Positions 53,642 through 62,913 are shown, counted from the stretch's first letter. The stretch: DNA of 64,000 nucleotides from Tateyamaria omphalii (GCF_014651375.1 NZ_BMWT01000002.1:811477-875476); one strand, 5' to 3'. The notes: a model not told the origin generated them from the letters alone. Numbers and translations: made by a program.

Positions 53642-54172
53642 CTACTGGACGCGCGCGATGTTGTCGGCGAGGTAGTTTTGCCAAGTGGTGTCAGCGTCAA
53701 GATTGTAGCCAGCGACATCCGACCAGACCGATCTCAGGGTCTCAAACTCGTGTGGTTGTGTGTACGGAGCGCTGAGCACGCGATGCGCATACACAAGCGC
53801 TGAGGCACGGGCGTTTGCCCAGCAATGCACCAGAACCTTGCGGTCACCGACCCTGTCCATCGCGGCCATGAACGCGTCGAAGGATGCGTCATCTGGCGCG
53901 CGCCAGTTCACCGGAACATGGATGTATTCGATACCCTGCTTCGCGAGGATGTCGCCCTGCTGCGGGTTGTAGACACTTTCGCTTGGAGGCACGACGCTAA
54001 TAACGACCTCGACACCTGCTGCGCCAGCGCTCTTGAGTTGCTCTTCGGTTGGTTGGCCTGCCGTGAGTACGCTTTCCGAATACTGGTAGAAGTTGCGTGC
54101 GTCGGAGAGTTCGGCAGCTGCAGCGGTAACAGCGAGGAAGAAGCCGACAAAGGTTAGAGCGATGAAACGCAT
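53642..54172 (-). CDS. Secreted DUF442-like phosphatase family protein
   Basis: This 176-residue protein has a Sec signal ('MRFIALTFVGFFLAVTAAAA') and the same family core as 36548-37027: 'SVLTAGQPTEEQLKSAG', 'YIHVPVNWRAPDDASFDAFM' and the loop 'VHCWANARASALVYAH' (Cys 117, Arg 122). It is likely periplasmic. The shared N-A-R variant loop marks both as one subfamily. It is 19 bases upstream of the rhodanese gene. Confidence 0.8.
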   Translation of the reverse strand: MRFIALTFVGFFLAVTAAAAELSDARNFYQYSESVLTAGQPTEEQLKSAGAAGVEVVISVVPPSESVYNPQQGDILAKQGIEYIHVPVNWRAPDDASFDAFMAAMDRVGDRKVLVHCWANARASALVYAHRVLSAPYTQPHEFETLRSVWSDVAGYNLDADTTWQNYLADNIARVQ

Positions 54173-54239
54173 AAGTGTTTCCTTTTTTGATCAGATTGGT
54201 TCGGGAAGAAGCCGGGTCTCGGCCTCGTGCAGATGGTCA

Positions 54240-55130
54240 CTATGACGAGGGTTCTGGTTCCTTGCGGGTTGCGACAAACACGCCAAGACCGGCGATGAAC
54301 ATGCCCAGCCAGCCGACTGGCGGCATGACCTCCCCCAGCACCAACCATGCGAACACGGCAGCCAAAGGAGGCACGAGAAAGAACAGGGCAGAGACCTTTG
54401 ACACTTCACCCGCGCGTATCATTGCCAAAAGCAAACCGATCGCGATCAGAGAGCTTGCGATGATCAGGTAGGCAAGCGATCCAATCAACTGCCACGTCCA
54501 GCTGATCTGCATGCTTTCAACGGTAACAACGAAGGGCAGTACACCCACCAGACCAGCCGCGAAACCAACCAGGTTTGCCGTCACGGGATGCTGAGATACG
54601 CCAAAGCGTTTTTCCCAGAGCGATCCACCCGTGATACCGATCAACGCAAGAGTGGCGAACACAAACCCAATTGGCGCGGGGGGTGCAATCTCGGAACGCG
54701 CCGCGATGACAACAACCGCGCCAGTAAGACCCAGGACCAATCCAGCCCATTGTACCCAACCCACTGTTTCACCAGCCCACCGTGGGGCAACAAGGCCCAC
54801 GAGAATGGGTTGCATCGCCAGGATCAGCGCCAGGGTTCCGACGGGCATGCCAGCGCTGAAGGACATGTAACACATGCCAAAATACATCGCCTGAAGCAGA
54901 AACCCGACGATCGCGAGGTGCCCCCATTCGGTCCGCGTACGTGGCAAAGGAGGCCAGAGGAGCAAGAACAGCACCGCCATGATCACAACAACACAGGCAA
55001 AGCGCAGGGCAAGAAAGGTCATGGGCTCGATGAAACCAAGCCCGAACTTCGCGGCGACGTAGCCGGTGGACCACATCACAAGAAAGATAGCCGGACCGAA
55101 AGTAAGCCATGATGGGTTTTGCATGGTCAT
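54240..55130 (-). CDS. DMT superfamily transporter (EamA)
   Basis: This 296-residue inner-membrane transporter has ten hydrophobic helices in two EamA repeats, with 'MWSTGYVAAKFGLGFIEPMT' in helix 1 and 'GVSQHPVTANLVGFAAGLVG' opening the later half. It may export a metabolite or drug. ATG 55130 has GAGGAG five to six bases upstream; the ORF start at 55205 would overlap the NTF2-like gene. Confidence 0.9.
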   Translation of the reverse strand: MTMQNPSWLTFGPAIFLVMWSTGYVAAKFGLGFIEPMTFLALRFACVVVIMAVLFLLLWPPLPRTRTEWGHLAIVGFLLQAMYFGMCYMSFSAGMPVGTLALILAMQPILVGLVAPRWAGETVGWVQWAGLVLGLTGAVVVIAARSEIAPPAPIGFVFATLALIGITGGSLWEKRFGVSQHPVTANLVGFAAGLVGVLPFVVTVESMQISWTWQLIGSLAYLIIASSLIAIGLLLAMIRAGEVSKVSALFFLVPPLAAVFAWLVLGEVMPPVGWLGMFIAGLGVFVATRKEPEPSS

Positions 55131-55162
55131 TGTGGCTCCTCGATGGCAGCGCTCAGGGGGAG

Positions 55163-55522
55163 TTACTTGTTGATCGTCGTGTAGGTCTTGCTGACGATCT
55201 TCCACCCGACATTCAGGCGCAAAAGCGTCAGAAGATCGTGGTAGTGCAGCGTCGGCAAATCGATGATCACCTTGACCAGAGCCATGTCATTGTTGATCTC
55301 GATATGGGTGATTTCACTGCAGTTTGGTGGGAGCGTGCCGCTGTTTGCCATAGCCTCCAACGCACTGCGGGGTGTCAGCACGAGATTGCCATCAGCATCC
55401 AGTGAATTGAGATTCACACTTGAATAAAAGGCGTGTGCGATCCGCGCGCCATCGCCGTCCCGGATGCCTTCCATGTAGTCGGTCACGGTCGCGACGATCA
55501 GTTCTTTATCAGTGTCAGCCAC
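55163..55522 (-). CDS. Nuclear transport factor 2-like (lumazine-binding-like) protein
   Basis: This 119-residue protein has an NTF2-fold pattern: an N-terminal helix with 'IVATVTDYMEGIRDGDGARI', then 'HAFYSSVNLNSLDADGNLVL' and C-terminal strands 'YHDLLTLLRLNVGWKIVSKTY'. Such proteins are small ligand-binding or isomerase-like domains. It is the first gene of the run divergent from the LysR regulator and probably its direct target. Confidence 0.8.
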   Translation of the reverse strand: MADTDKELIVATVTDYMEGIRDGDGARIAHAFYSSVNLNSLDADGNLVLTPRSALEAMANSGTLPPNCSEITHIEINNDMALVKVIIDLPTLHYHDLLTLLRLNVGWKIVSKTYTTINK

Positions 55523-55595
55523 AGAGCATCCTTTCTCATCATCTTACTGTGACACCGAAGTAGGAGGTCACTAGGAATTGTTAAAATGAAATGAT

Positions 55596-56462
55596 ATGGA
55601 CGGCATCATGCAAAAAAACGAACGCGCTTTCACCGATGGCAACCTGCTCAAGACTTTCATTGAGATCGCGGATTGCGGGAACCTGACCCATGCTGCAACT
55701 CGGTTGAATCGAAGCCAATCCGCCATCAGCGTCCAAGTTCGGCGGTTGGAAGAGGAGTTGGAAACAACTCTATTTGTTCGGGAGGGCAAGGGAATGTCTC
55801 TCTCGCCCAGCGGTGAAAAACTGCTGCCGGTTGCCCGACGCAGCCTGTTTGAATTGTCAAAAGTGCAATCACTCTTTGCCACGCCATTGAACGGCCGGAT
55901 CAGGGTCGGTATCCCTGACGATTTCGACGAGGGCGTGTTGGAAAAAGCCCTGACGGAGTTCAGCCTCTCGAACCCCGGAGTCGACGTGATCGCGACCTCC
56001 GGCTGCACGGCGCGTTTTCCGCAAGCCATCCAAAAGGGAGAACTGGACATCGCGGTGTGCTCAGCGGCAAGTGTCGTTCCAGGTGAAGTCTTTCGGGAAC
56101 AACAGGCTGTTTGGGCTGCCAGCAAAACCATGCACATTGGTCCGAATGATCCCGTTCCGCTTGCGATCATCAATCATGGCTGTTGGATGGGCGAATTACC
56201 CAAAGTGAGACTCGACGAGTTGGGCCGCGACTACAGCGTGGCGTTCGAGTGCAGCGGCATCATGAGCCAGAAAGCGGCTATTCGGGCGGGTTTTGCCGTC
56301 GGCATTCTATATGAAAACAACGTTGAAGCTGGCATGAAAATCCTGACGAAGAGGGATGGCTTTCCAAACCTTCCAAAGTTCAAACGCTCCATCGTGATCG
56401 CCACAAATGCACCGCAGGATCTCGCCCAGGCCATGTCCCGCGCCATTAGACAAGCGGTTTGA
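55596..56462 (+). CDS. LysR family transcriptional regulator
   Basis: This 288-residue regulator has the N-terminal winged helix-turn-helix 'LLKTFIEIADCGNLTHAATR', 'LNRSQSAISVQVRRLEEELE' and a C-terminal effector domain (about residues 95-280). The start may be ATG 55596 or ATG 55608; the first is taken. It is divergent from the six-gene detoxification run, with only 73 bases between, so it probably controls both. Confidence 0.93.
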   Translation: MDGIMQKNERAFTDGNLLKTFIEIADCGNLTHAATRLNRSQSAISVQVRRLEEELETTLFVREGKGMSLSPSGEKLLPVARRSLFELSKVQSLFATPLNGRIRVGIPDDFDEGVLEKALTEFSLSNPGVDVIATSGCTARFPQAIQKGELDIAVCSAASVVPGEVFREQQAVWAASKTMHIGPNDPVPLAIINHGCWMGELPKVRLDELGRDYSVAFECSGIMSQKAAIRAGFAVGILYENNVEAGMKILTKRDGFPNLPKFKRSIVIATNAPQDLAQAMSRAIRQAV

Positions 56463-57057
56463 GGTTTGGATTTACCAACGTAAAATCGCATGAGATACAC
56501 GGGATCGTTCTATGGGGGATCATCCGTTAACAAGACCGAAAAGCAACGGAGCATGCGTTGCTTCTCTGCCTCTAGTGACATGACAATAGTCGACGCCAAG
56601 GAGACATCCGGCACGCAGCTTGGATAATGCAGCTATCCCGCTTTCCAGACTTTCGCAGTAACGACAAAATCACCGGCATGTCGAACACGCAAATCTCGGG
56701 ACACTGCTGACGTTCGATGAATATCTGCTCGTCAGTTAGCCTCAGACGATCCATCCGAAGATATGCCCGCTCCGAGCGAGCCAAAGGCCGAAAACAGCAA
56801 ACAAAGCATGACCGGCTTCAATTTGATAATCGGTGCGATGGTGATCGCCCGTTGCTCCGCGCTGCTAAAAACACCATGCCCACAATGAATGTGGCGTTGC
56901 GGTTGCGCGAAAGGCAGCAAGCCACCTGACACACATTTAATGTCTGCTGTTCCGTTTGGGCAATCGGCAAGAACCAAGGTTGCAATTCTGCTTCTGACAG
57001 ACAGTGCGCGCGACAAATGAATTCGAGAGCGAACCTATCATTGCGCGGTGCTGCGCC
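56463..57057. other. 595-base convergent intergenic region, no gene recognised
   Basis: This lies between the LysR gene and the patatin-like gene. Several short frames cross it on both strands (for example 56732-57016 minus), but none shows a motif or a good ribosome-binding site. It may contain decayed coding sequence. Confidence 0.5.
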
Positions 57058-58266
57058 TCACTCCGTAGGGGCGACGCCATCGAATGATGTGCTTCCGAAC
57101 AACACCTCATCCAGATCACGATACCACCTTTGTGGATCCAATCCGTCTTCGACACCAATCTGGTAGAGCTTGGTCATGTAGTGGGGATCAAATGCCTGCC
57201 GTGGCTCTTCGGAAAAACGCGGCGGCACCGCAAGCCCATTGACCCCCAGTCCGTCCCGTTCCGCCAGTGCGACGATAAATGCAATGTCACCATAGCTCTG
57301 CGATCGGATCAACGTGCTCAAGGTCCGATCTGCCATTTCAAGCAGCCGTGTACTTTGCGCCTCGAACCGAGGTTCCAAGCGCTTGTTGTGGATCAGCCAG
57401 ATCGTGTTGGTCTTGTTGGCAAGCCCTGCATCTTTCAGGATATCGCGCAGCGGCAGGTCAGATGGGTAGCTAAATATCTGCTGCGTCAGCGCCCCGTCAA
57501 CGTGCAACTCTTCCCGGACCACGATCCCGTCTGATACGGGGATGCGAACCGGTTGAAAGAAGACTGGGATCGCTGCTGAAGCCAGAATAATCCGGCGCAC
57601 GAGCCCGAAAGCTTCGGGTGTGCCCACCTTCGCCAATTCACCAATATCCCAAAGCACCGATCGCTCTGCATCCATATTGGTGGTGCCGATGATCAGGCGC
57701 CTTCCCTTACGGTGTTCTTCTGCGATCTTGCGGATATGTGCGTCTGTCAACTCCTCTTCGATGGCACGGGCCAAGGGTGCATTGTCTGCTAGAGCACCCC
57801 CACTGAACACGGCGGGCAAGACGCGAAACCGGGCGATGCGCGTTGTGTCGGTTTTGGTGTAAAATCGCGTCAGAGAAGCGTCATAGTCAGGCCCGAGAAA
57901 GGCAAACGGGGCAATGATGGCGCCTGTAGAAATACCAGTCACGATGTCGAACTCGGGACGCTCTCCCGTTGCTGTCCATCCATTGAGCACACCCGCCCCA
58001 TACGCCCCATCTGGACCGCCCCCGGACAAAGCCAGGATGTTCAATCCGGTCCGGTTGCCGCGTTGCTTCAGTGCCCGGGTCAGGTCATCAACGATGGCTG
58101 CGCTATCTGCACCAGACAGATCCCCGAAGGCGCGAACACTGACCGGGACACCCACCGGCGCAAAAGCTTCATAGGTGTCCGGGCTTGGCGTCAAGAATTG
58201 ACGGTCGTGAATGCCGCATGATGCAACAAAAACCGCCATGATTGCGATCAGCACGGATAGTTTCAA
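57058..58266 (-). CDS. Patatin-like phospholipase lipoprotein
   Basis: This is a lipid acyl hydrolase of 402 residues from a TTG start at 58266. GAGGGA lies six bases upstream of the TTG, and the signal 'MKLSVLIAIMAVFVASCG' gives lipobox VASC with Cys 17. The ORF start at 58329 places about 20 hydrophilic residues before it and is rejected. The patatin signatures are the oxyanion motif 'GGGPDGAYGAG' (82-92), nucleophile 'GISTG' (Ser 113) and 'HVDGALTQQ' with the dyad Asp. It is probably anchored to a membrane and faces the periplasm. Confidence 0.88.
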   Translation of the reverse strand: MKLSVLIAIMAVFVASCGIHDRQFLTPSPDTYEAFAPVGVPVSVRAFGDLSGADSAAIVDDLTRALKQRGNRTGLNILALSGGGPDGAYGAGVLNGWTATGERPEFDIVTGISTGAIIAPFAFLGPDYDASLTRFYTKTDTTRIARFRVLPAVFSGGALADNAPLARAIEEELTDAHIRKIAEEHRKGRRLIIGTTNMDAERSVLWDIGELAKVGTPEAFGLVRRIILASAAIPVFFQPVRIPVSDGIVVREELHVDGALTQQIFSYPSDLPLRDILKDAGLANKTNTIWLIHNKRLEPRFEAQSTRLLEMADRTLSTLIRSQSYGDIAFIVALAERDGLGVNGLAVPPRFSEEPRQAFDPHYMTKLYQIGVEDGLDPQRWYRDLDEVLFGSTSFDGVAPTE

Positions 58267-58541
58267 TGTCTGTCCCTCAATTCTCTCGCGGCAGGGTGAT
58301 GACCCGTAGTGTTGTTCTGCGCCCACCATCCCCTGTGCAAAACCGGCAGCGTATACAAAAACACGCTCTATTCATTGGTTGGAAGATGCCGTTAAGCCCA
58401 TCATCGGCACATGCTCCGCAATAAGTCTTTACACTTGGTACGAACACCGATGCGCGCTTTCAAATGACGGGACCGAATGGGCCGGAGATGAGCAATAAGC
58501 CTCTTATGTAAACCGGCTGAACGACACTGCTGCCCAGCCCA

Positions 58542-59165
58542 TCAGGCCTTGGCCCGCCGGGGCAGCGCCTGCACTTGCCCGCGCATGCTGCTTGCGAATT
58601 GTGCCAGCAAGCCTTCGGCCTCTTCCGCGTCCAGATCGACCGCTAGCCTGACCAGCGATCCCGTCAGATGCATGTTCATGAAACACATGTGTCGCAACTG
58701 AACATGATGAGAATCGGCCACGAACGGGCTCAGAGATTGAAAAAGCAGCGCGCCGTTTTTACGGCTGTCCTCCATATCAAGCCGTTGCAGCCTTTTATCC
58801 CCTTGGGTCGAACACAAGATGTCGCGCACCGTCGGGTTCGTGACCAAGTACTCGTAGTATTGCTGCAGCGCTCCCTCGATCCGGTCAGTCGCGTCGTCGA
58901 GGCTCTCAACGCTGCTGAACCGCACCTCCAGCGCCGCGCGCACATCCTCCATCACTCCCAGAACAAGGGTCTCTATCACCGCGCTTTTGTTGGGAAAAAA
59001 CTGATAGACCGTGCCAATGGGCACCCCTGCCCGCTTGGCAACCGCGCTCAGTTTCAGACCGTCACTGCCCTTTTCTGCAATCAAAGCCTCGGCGACTCTC
59101 AGGATCTCTCCGACACGCGCCTTGCTACGTGCCTGAACGGGTTCTTTGCGGATGTTCTTCGTCAT
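58542..59165 (-). CDS. TetR/AcrR family transcriptional regulator
   Basis: This 207-residue repressor has the helix-turn-helix 'LKLSAVAKRAGVPIGTVYQF' followed by 'FPNKSAVIETLVLGVM', and a ligand-binding C-terminal domain. ATG 59165 is at homology; the ORF start at 59225 lies over the shared operators. It is divergent from the flavin monooxygenase operon. Two 16-base direct repeats (59209-59224 and 59235-59250) are its likely operators. Confidence 0.93.
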   Translation of the reverse strand: MTKNIRKEPVQARSKARVGEILRVAEALIAEKGSDGLKLSAVAKRAGVPIGTVYQFFPNKSAVIETLVLGVMEDVRAALEVRFSSVESLDDATDRIEGALQQYYEYLVTNPTVRDILCSTQGDKRLQRLDMEDSRKNGALLFQSLSPFVADSHHVQLRHMCFMNMHLTGSLVRLAVDLDAEEAEGLLAQFASSMRGQVQALPRRAKA

Positions 59166-59201
59166 TGTCACAGCAGCTTTTCCCAAGCGGATTCTCCATT
59201 G

Positions 59202-59250
59202 TTGACTAATATGAGAAACTCTCACATATTACAAATATGATGAACTCTCA
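59202..59250 (+). promoter_or_regulatory. Promoter and two TetR-type operators of the monooxygenase operon
   Basis: TTGACT (-35; 59202-59207) and CATATT (-10; 59225-59230) are 17 bases apart. The spacer is exactly filled by ATATGAGAAACTCTCA (59209-59224), which contains the perfect palindrome TGAGA-AAC-TCTCA. A second copy, ATATGATGAACTCTCA, is at 59235-59250, 26 bases further. Repressor binding would block the promoter. Confidence 0.7.
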
Positions 59251-59266
59251 TGTTAAGGGGGCTAAG

Positions 59267-60640
59267 ATGAAGAACACAGACAATAGGGCATGTATCGTTG
59301 GCGCAGGTCCCGGTGGACTGGCGCTGGCACGTGCGTTCAAAAACCTTGGTATTGAGTTCGATGTCTTCGAGCGTCACAGCGAGGTTGGAGGAATCTGGGA
59401 CATCGATAACCCCGGAACGCCAATGTATGCCTCCGCGCATTTCATCTCGTCCAAGACGCATTCCTACTTCTCGGATTTCCCGATGCCGGACGACTATCCT
59501 GACTATCCGTCGAACCAGCAGATTTTCGAGTACATGAAATCCTTTGCCCACGCCTTTGACCTCTACCCACACATTACCTTCGACACCGAGGTCATATCGA
59601 CCAACTTCGAAGACGGTGCTTGGACAGCGCACCTGTCCACCGGCGAACGCCGTACCTATCGTTGGCTGATATGCGTTTCGGGCACGACCTGGCACCCGAA
59701 GCTGCCTGGTTGGGCTCAGGACGCTGCCAATTTCGACGGCGAAGTGCGCCACGCCAATGCGTTCCGGCATATGGACGAGTTTAGGGGCAAGAAGGTCCTG
59801 GTCATCGGGGCGGGGAATTCCGGGTGTGACATCGCCTGCGATGCAGCCGTTGCCGGAGACCAGGCGTTTGTTTCGGTCCGGCGCGGCTATCACTTTGTAC
59901 CCAAGCACATCATGGGGATTCCGGCAGATGTTTTTGCTGACAAAGGCCCCAACCTGCCGCTTTGGCTACAACAACGCGTCTTTGGCGGCTTGCTGAAGTT
60001 TCTGAACGGTGACCTCACCCGCCTCGGCCTGCCCAAACCGGATCACCGAGTTCTGGAAAGCCACCCCATCGTGAATTCGCAATTGCTGCACTACCTCGGT
60101 CACGGCGACATTCTGGCCAAGGGCGATGTAGATCGGCTGGACGGCAAGCACGTGGTGTTCAAGGACGGCTCTCGCGAAGAGATCGACGTGGTGATCTGCG
60201 CCACCGGCTACGAATGGAAGGTGCCCTATGTCGATCCACGTTTTTTCAGTTGGAAAGGTGACCGACCGGACAACTACCTGCACATGTTCTCACGAACGAA
60301 CCCGCAACTCTTCGGACTTGGTTTTACCGAAACCAATGGTGGCATCTACAAGCTGTTTGACAGTATGGCGGACCTGATAGGTCGCACCATCCTGACCATG
60401 CGCGACGACGCCAAAGCCTGGACCAGGCTAGAGAATCGCATCAGGACACACGAACCAGAACTCAGTGGTGGCATCCGGTACATCGAAAGCGACCGACACG
60501 CCACTTACGCCAATATCGACGCGTTGAAGGACGAGTTCAAAGCACTGCGTAAACACATGGGATGGGAAGCCCCCAAGGCCGGCTATTTCAAGCCCGTGAC
60601 GCCGCACCCAACCACCCCCGCATCATTGGAAGTCGCATGA
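59267..60640 (+). CDS. Flavin-containing / Baeyer-Villiger-type monooxygenase
   Basis: This 457-residue FAD- and NADPH-dependent monooxygenase has an FAD-binding 'GAGPGG' (12-17) followed by 'FDVFERHSEVGGIW', an NADPH-binding 'GAGNSG' (181-186), and an FMO/BVMO fingerprint-like 'FDGEVRHANAF' (156-166), in which the terminal aromatic is Phe. 'ICATGYEW' is the FMO C-terminal motif. ATG 59267 has AAGGGGG six bases upstream and is preferred to ATG 59237, which lies inside the second operator. With the SDR and hydrolase genes it could convert a ketone to an ester or lactone. Confidence 0.9.
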   Translation: MKNTDNRACIVGAGPGGLALARAFKNLGIEFDVFERHSEVGGIWDIDNPGTPMYASAHFISSKTHSYFSDFPMPDDYPDYPSNQQIFEYMKSFAHAFDLYPHITFDTEVISTNFEDGAWTAHLSTGERRTYRWLICVSGTTWHPKLPGWAQDAANFDGEVRHANAFRHMDEFRGKKVLVIGAGNSGCDIACDAAVAGDQAFVSVRRGYHFVPKHIMGIPADVFADKGPNLPLWLQQRVFGGLLKFLNGDLTRLGLPKPDHRVLESHPIVNSQLLHYLGHGDILAKGDVDRLDGKHVVFKDGSREEIDVVICATGYEWKVPYVDPRFFSWKGDRPDNYLHMFSRTNPQLFGLGFTETNGGIYKLFDSMADLIGRTILTMRDDAKAWTRLENRIRTHEPELSGGIRYIESDRHATYANIDALKDEFKALRKHMGWEAPKAGYFKPVTPHPTTPASLEVA

Positions 60641-61449
60641 TGAAGCGGGCGCTGATCACCGGTGCTGCAGGCGGTGTAGGCGAAGCGCTGGCAAAGCGTC
60701 TGACCACTGAAGGCTACGCCCTCGTGTTGACAGACCGGGATGAGTCCGCGCTCAAACGGGTCGCCATAGCATTACCGCAGCAGCCTGAGCAGATCGTGGC
60801 CGACTTGCGGTCGCAAGACGACCTTAAAAGTCTTTGCACACGGATCGAAGACGTCCGGGCTCCGGTTGACCTGTTGGTGAACAACGCCGGCATCATTGTT
60901 CCAGGTGCAGTCGGTGCGGTAGCGGATGACCTGATGCGGGCACATGTGGACATCAACCTGACGGCGCCCATGGTATTATCGGCAGCCGCGGCGCGGTCGA
61001 TGAAGACACGCAAAAGCGGGCACATCTTTTCGATCATGTCGTTGGCGGCAATCGGCCCGATGAAAGACAGCGCGTCCTATTCTGCGTCCAAATTTGGGCT
61101 ACGCGGCTTCATGGCCGCGCTCTCCATGGAGTTGGCACCGCACGGCATCGGCGTGGGTGGTCTCTTTCCCAGCGCTATCGACACGCCGATGCTGGCCGCC
61201 GAAATGGCCAGCCCTGATGGATCACCCCTGAACTTCGCAGGCAACGCCAAGCCTCTGACACCTAAGCAAATCGCAGACCACACGGTGCGCGCAATTGGCA
61301 AAAACAGGCTGGAAACCCGGCTGCCCTGCTCAGACGCGTTTATCGCATCGCTTCTGATGATGTTCCCGAGCATGCTGCGCCCCGTGATCAGCCACTTTGA
61401 GAAACAGGGCGAGAAGAAGAAACAGGCCTACCTCCGGACCCTCAGATGA
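60637..61449 (+). CDS. Short-chain dehydrogenase/reductase
   Basis: This 270-residue SDR has the cofactor motif 'TGAAGGVG' (8-15), 'LVNNAGI' and the catalytic 'SASYSASKFG' with Tyr and Lys in YxxxK. It overlaps the monooxygenase gene by four bases (ATGA), so ATG 60637 is chosen, though ATG 60640 is adjacent. It may oxidise a secondary alcohol to the ketone substrate of the monooxygenase. Confidence 0.92.
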   Translation: MMKRALITGAAGGVGEALAKRLTTEGYALVLTDRDESALKRVAIALPQQPEQIVADLRSQDDLKSLCTRIEDVRAPVDLLVNNAGIIVPGAVGAVADDLMRAHVDINLTAPMVLSAAAARSMKTRKSGHIFSIMSLAAIGPMKDSASYSASKFGLRGFMAALSMELAPHGIGVGGLFPSAIDTPMLAAEMASPDGSPLNFAGNAKPLTPKQIADHTVRAIGKNRLETRLPCSDAFIASLLMMFPSMLRPVISHFEKQGEKKKQAYLRTLR

Positions 61450-62465
61450 AAAACACCTTGCTCAAATTCGCGGCGCAGACAGCCTGCCGCTTTCCTGTCT
61501 CTGTGGTGCGGCTTTTGGCGGGCAAGCCGGTCGTAATCGACGGCCAACAGCTTGATCCGTTAATCCAGATGATGGTCAAACGCTTTGGCGATCCCCCAGG
61601 CCAGATCGGGACTGTTGCCAGCACGCGTGAAGGCTATGAAACAAAGGGCGACTGGCTGACTCATCCGCCCCACCCGGACGTCATCATCGCTCTGCACACT
61701 TTTGACGGGCCCAATGGGCGTATTCCTTGCGAGATCCACCGCCCGAAGGCATTGGCCCAGAAAGATGCACCAGTGCTGATTTTCTATCATGGCGGCGGGC
61801 ATGTGGGCGGATCCCTGACGTCACACCGGGACGTCTGCCGACAGCTGGCCTACGAAGCGAACATGGCTGTGGTTGCCGTCGACTACCGGCTTGCGCCGGA
61901 GCACAAGTTCCCCGTCGGGATCAACGACTGCCTCGCGGCCTTTGACACCGTGGCACGGGATGCCGCCAGTCTAGGGTTTGATGCTGGACGCATCGCCGTT
62001 GGCGGCGACAGCGCTGGCGGGAACGCGGCTGCAATTGTGGCGCAACAGCGCCGATATTCAGAGGTGTCTCCGAAGTACCAGCTTTTGTGGGTGCCCTGGC
62101 TCGACATGAGCAAGCAAAGCCGGTCCTATGACCTGTTTGGACACGGTTACTACCTCGAAAAGGCGAAGATGGAGTGGTTCACGGATCACTACCTGCATGA
62201 CCCATCCCAAGCGCTGGACCCTTTGGTTTCTCCGCTGCTGGGTGACGTGAGTGGTGTATGTCCTGCCGGTGTGCTTGTCGCCGGGTTTGACCCGCTGCGG
62301 GACGAAGGGCGCGCATATGCAAACAAGCTGACAGAAGCGGGCATACCAACCGAGCTGCATGTGTTCGAGGACTTGGTCCACATCTTCATAAATATCGGCG
62401 GCCATGTCCCTGCCGCCCGGCGTGCTTTTGATCAGGCAGTGTCAATGCTTAGAGCCAATGTATAG
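61446..62465 (+). CDS. Alpha/beta hydrolase, hormone-sensitive-lipase family
   Basis: This 339-residue esterase has the HSL oxyanion motif 'HGGG' (115-118), the nucleophile elbow 'GDSAGG' (187-192, Ser 189), 'VAGFDPLRDEG' with the catalytic Asp and 'EDLVHIF' with the catalytic His. It overlaps the SDR gene by four bases. It is suited to hydrolysing an ester or lactone made by the monooxygenase, giving a complete oxidation cassette. Confidence 0.93.
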   Translation: MKNTLLKFAAQTACRFPVSVVRLLAGKPVVIDGQQLDPLIQMMVKRFGDPPGQIGTVASTREGYETKGDWLTHPPHPDVIIALHTFDGPNGRIPCEIHRPKALAQKDAPVLIFYHGGGHVGGSLTSHRDVCRQLAYEANMAVVAVDYRLAPEHKFPVGINDCLAAFDTVARDAASLGFDAGRIAVGGDSAGGNAAAIVAQQRRYSEVSPKYQLLWVPWLDMSKQSRSYDLFGHGYYLEKAKMEWFTDHYLHDPSQALDPLVSPLLGDVSGVCPAGVLVAGFDPLRDEGRAYANKLTEAGIPTELHVFEDLVHIFINIGGHVPAARRAFDQAVSMLRANV

Positions 62466-62485
62466 CGCCCCAGCCCCGTGTCTGA

Positions 62486-62689
62486 CGGTGGCCACCCGAT
62501 GCGTATGGAAAACGGGCGTGGAGGCCTGAAAGGCCATATTCCTTTCGGCACATGCACTCACGTCACATTTCCTGGACCTGCAAAAACCTTGCGGAGTTGG
62601 TCGCAGCGTCGCAAAAACTTGGCCATACTGATATCCTGACCACCCTGCGCAGCTATTGGCAGATTGGCCGCGAGGACCAAAGACCGTGA
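62486..62689 (+). pseudogene. Tyrosine recombinase (integrase) C-terminal fragment
   Basis: An open frame from 62486 to a stop at 62687-62689 encodes a recognisable integrase tail. The Arg-His box is 'PYSFRHM' (starting 62534), followed by 'ELVAASQKLGHTDILTTL' with G-H and 'RSYWQIGREDQR' with the tyrosine. No start codon or N-terminal part is present, because a same-frame stop lies at 62483-62485. It is a remnant of a mobile element integrase, 20 bases after the hydrolase gene. Confidence 0.65.
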
Positions 62690-62913
62690 TCACGGGCTAG
62701 GAACGGGACGAAGATGAGGATTGATGCTAGGTTTCATCGCCACGCTTACGCAGGAACCGCCTCTGCGTAAACCCGAATTAACAATCAAAATACAGGCATA
62801 GGCAGTTTTTGCGGCGGAGACGAAGGGAGCACAACAATTTATACATCGCTTTGTTTTATATAATTAAAAATGTAGAAAACTAAACCTATACCACAAAAAG
62901 TACCTCGGTGCAC
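62690..62913. other. AT-rich stretch before the HNH gene
   Basis: Base composition drops sharply here (for example around 62830-62890, mostly A and T). No gene or RNA is recognised. Together with the integrase fragment this suggests an island boundary. Confidence 0.5.
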
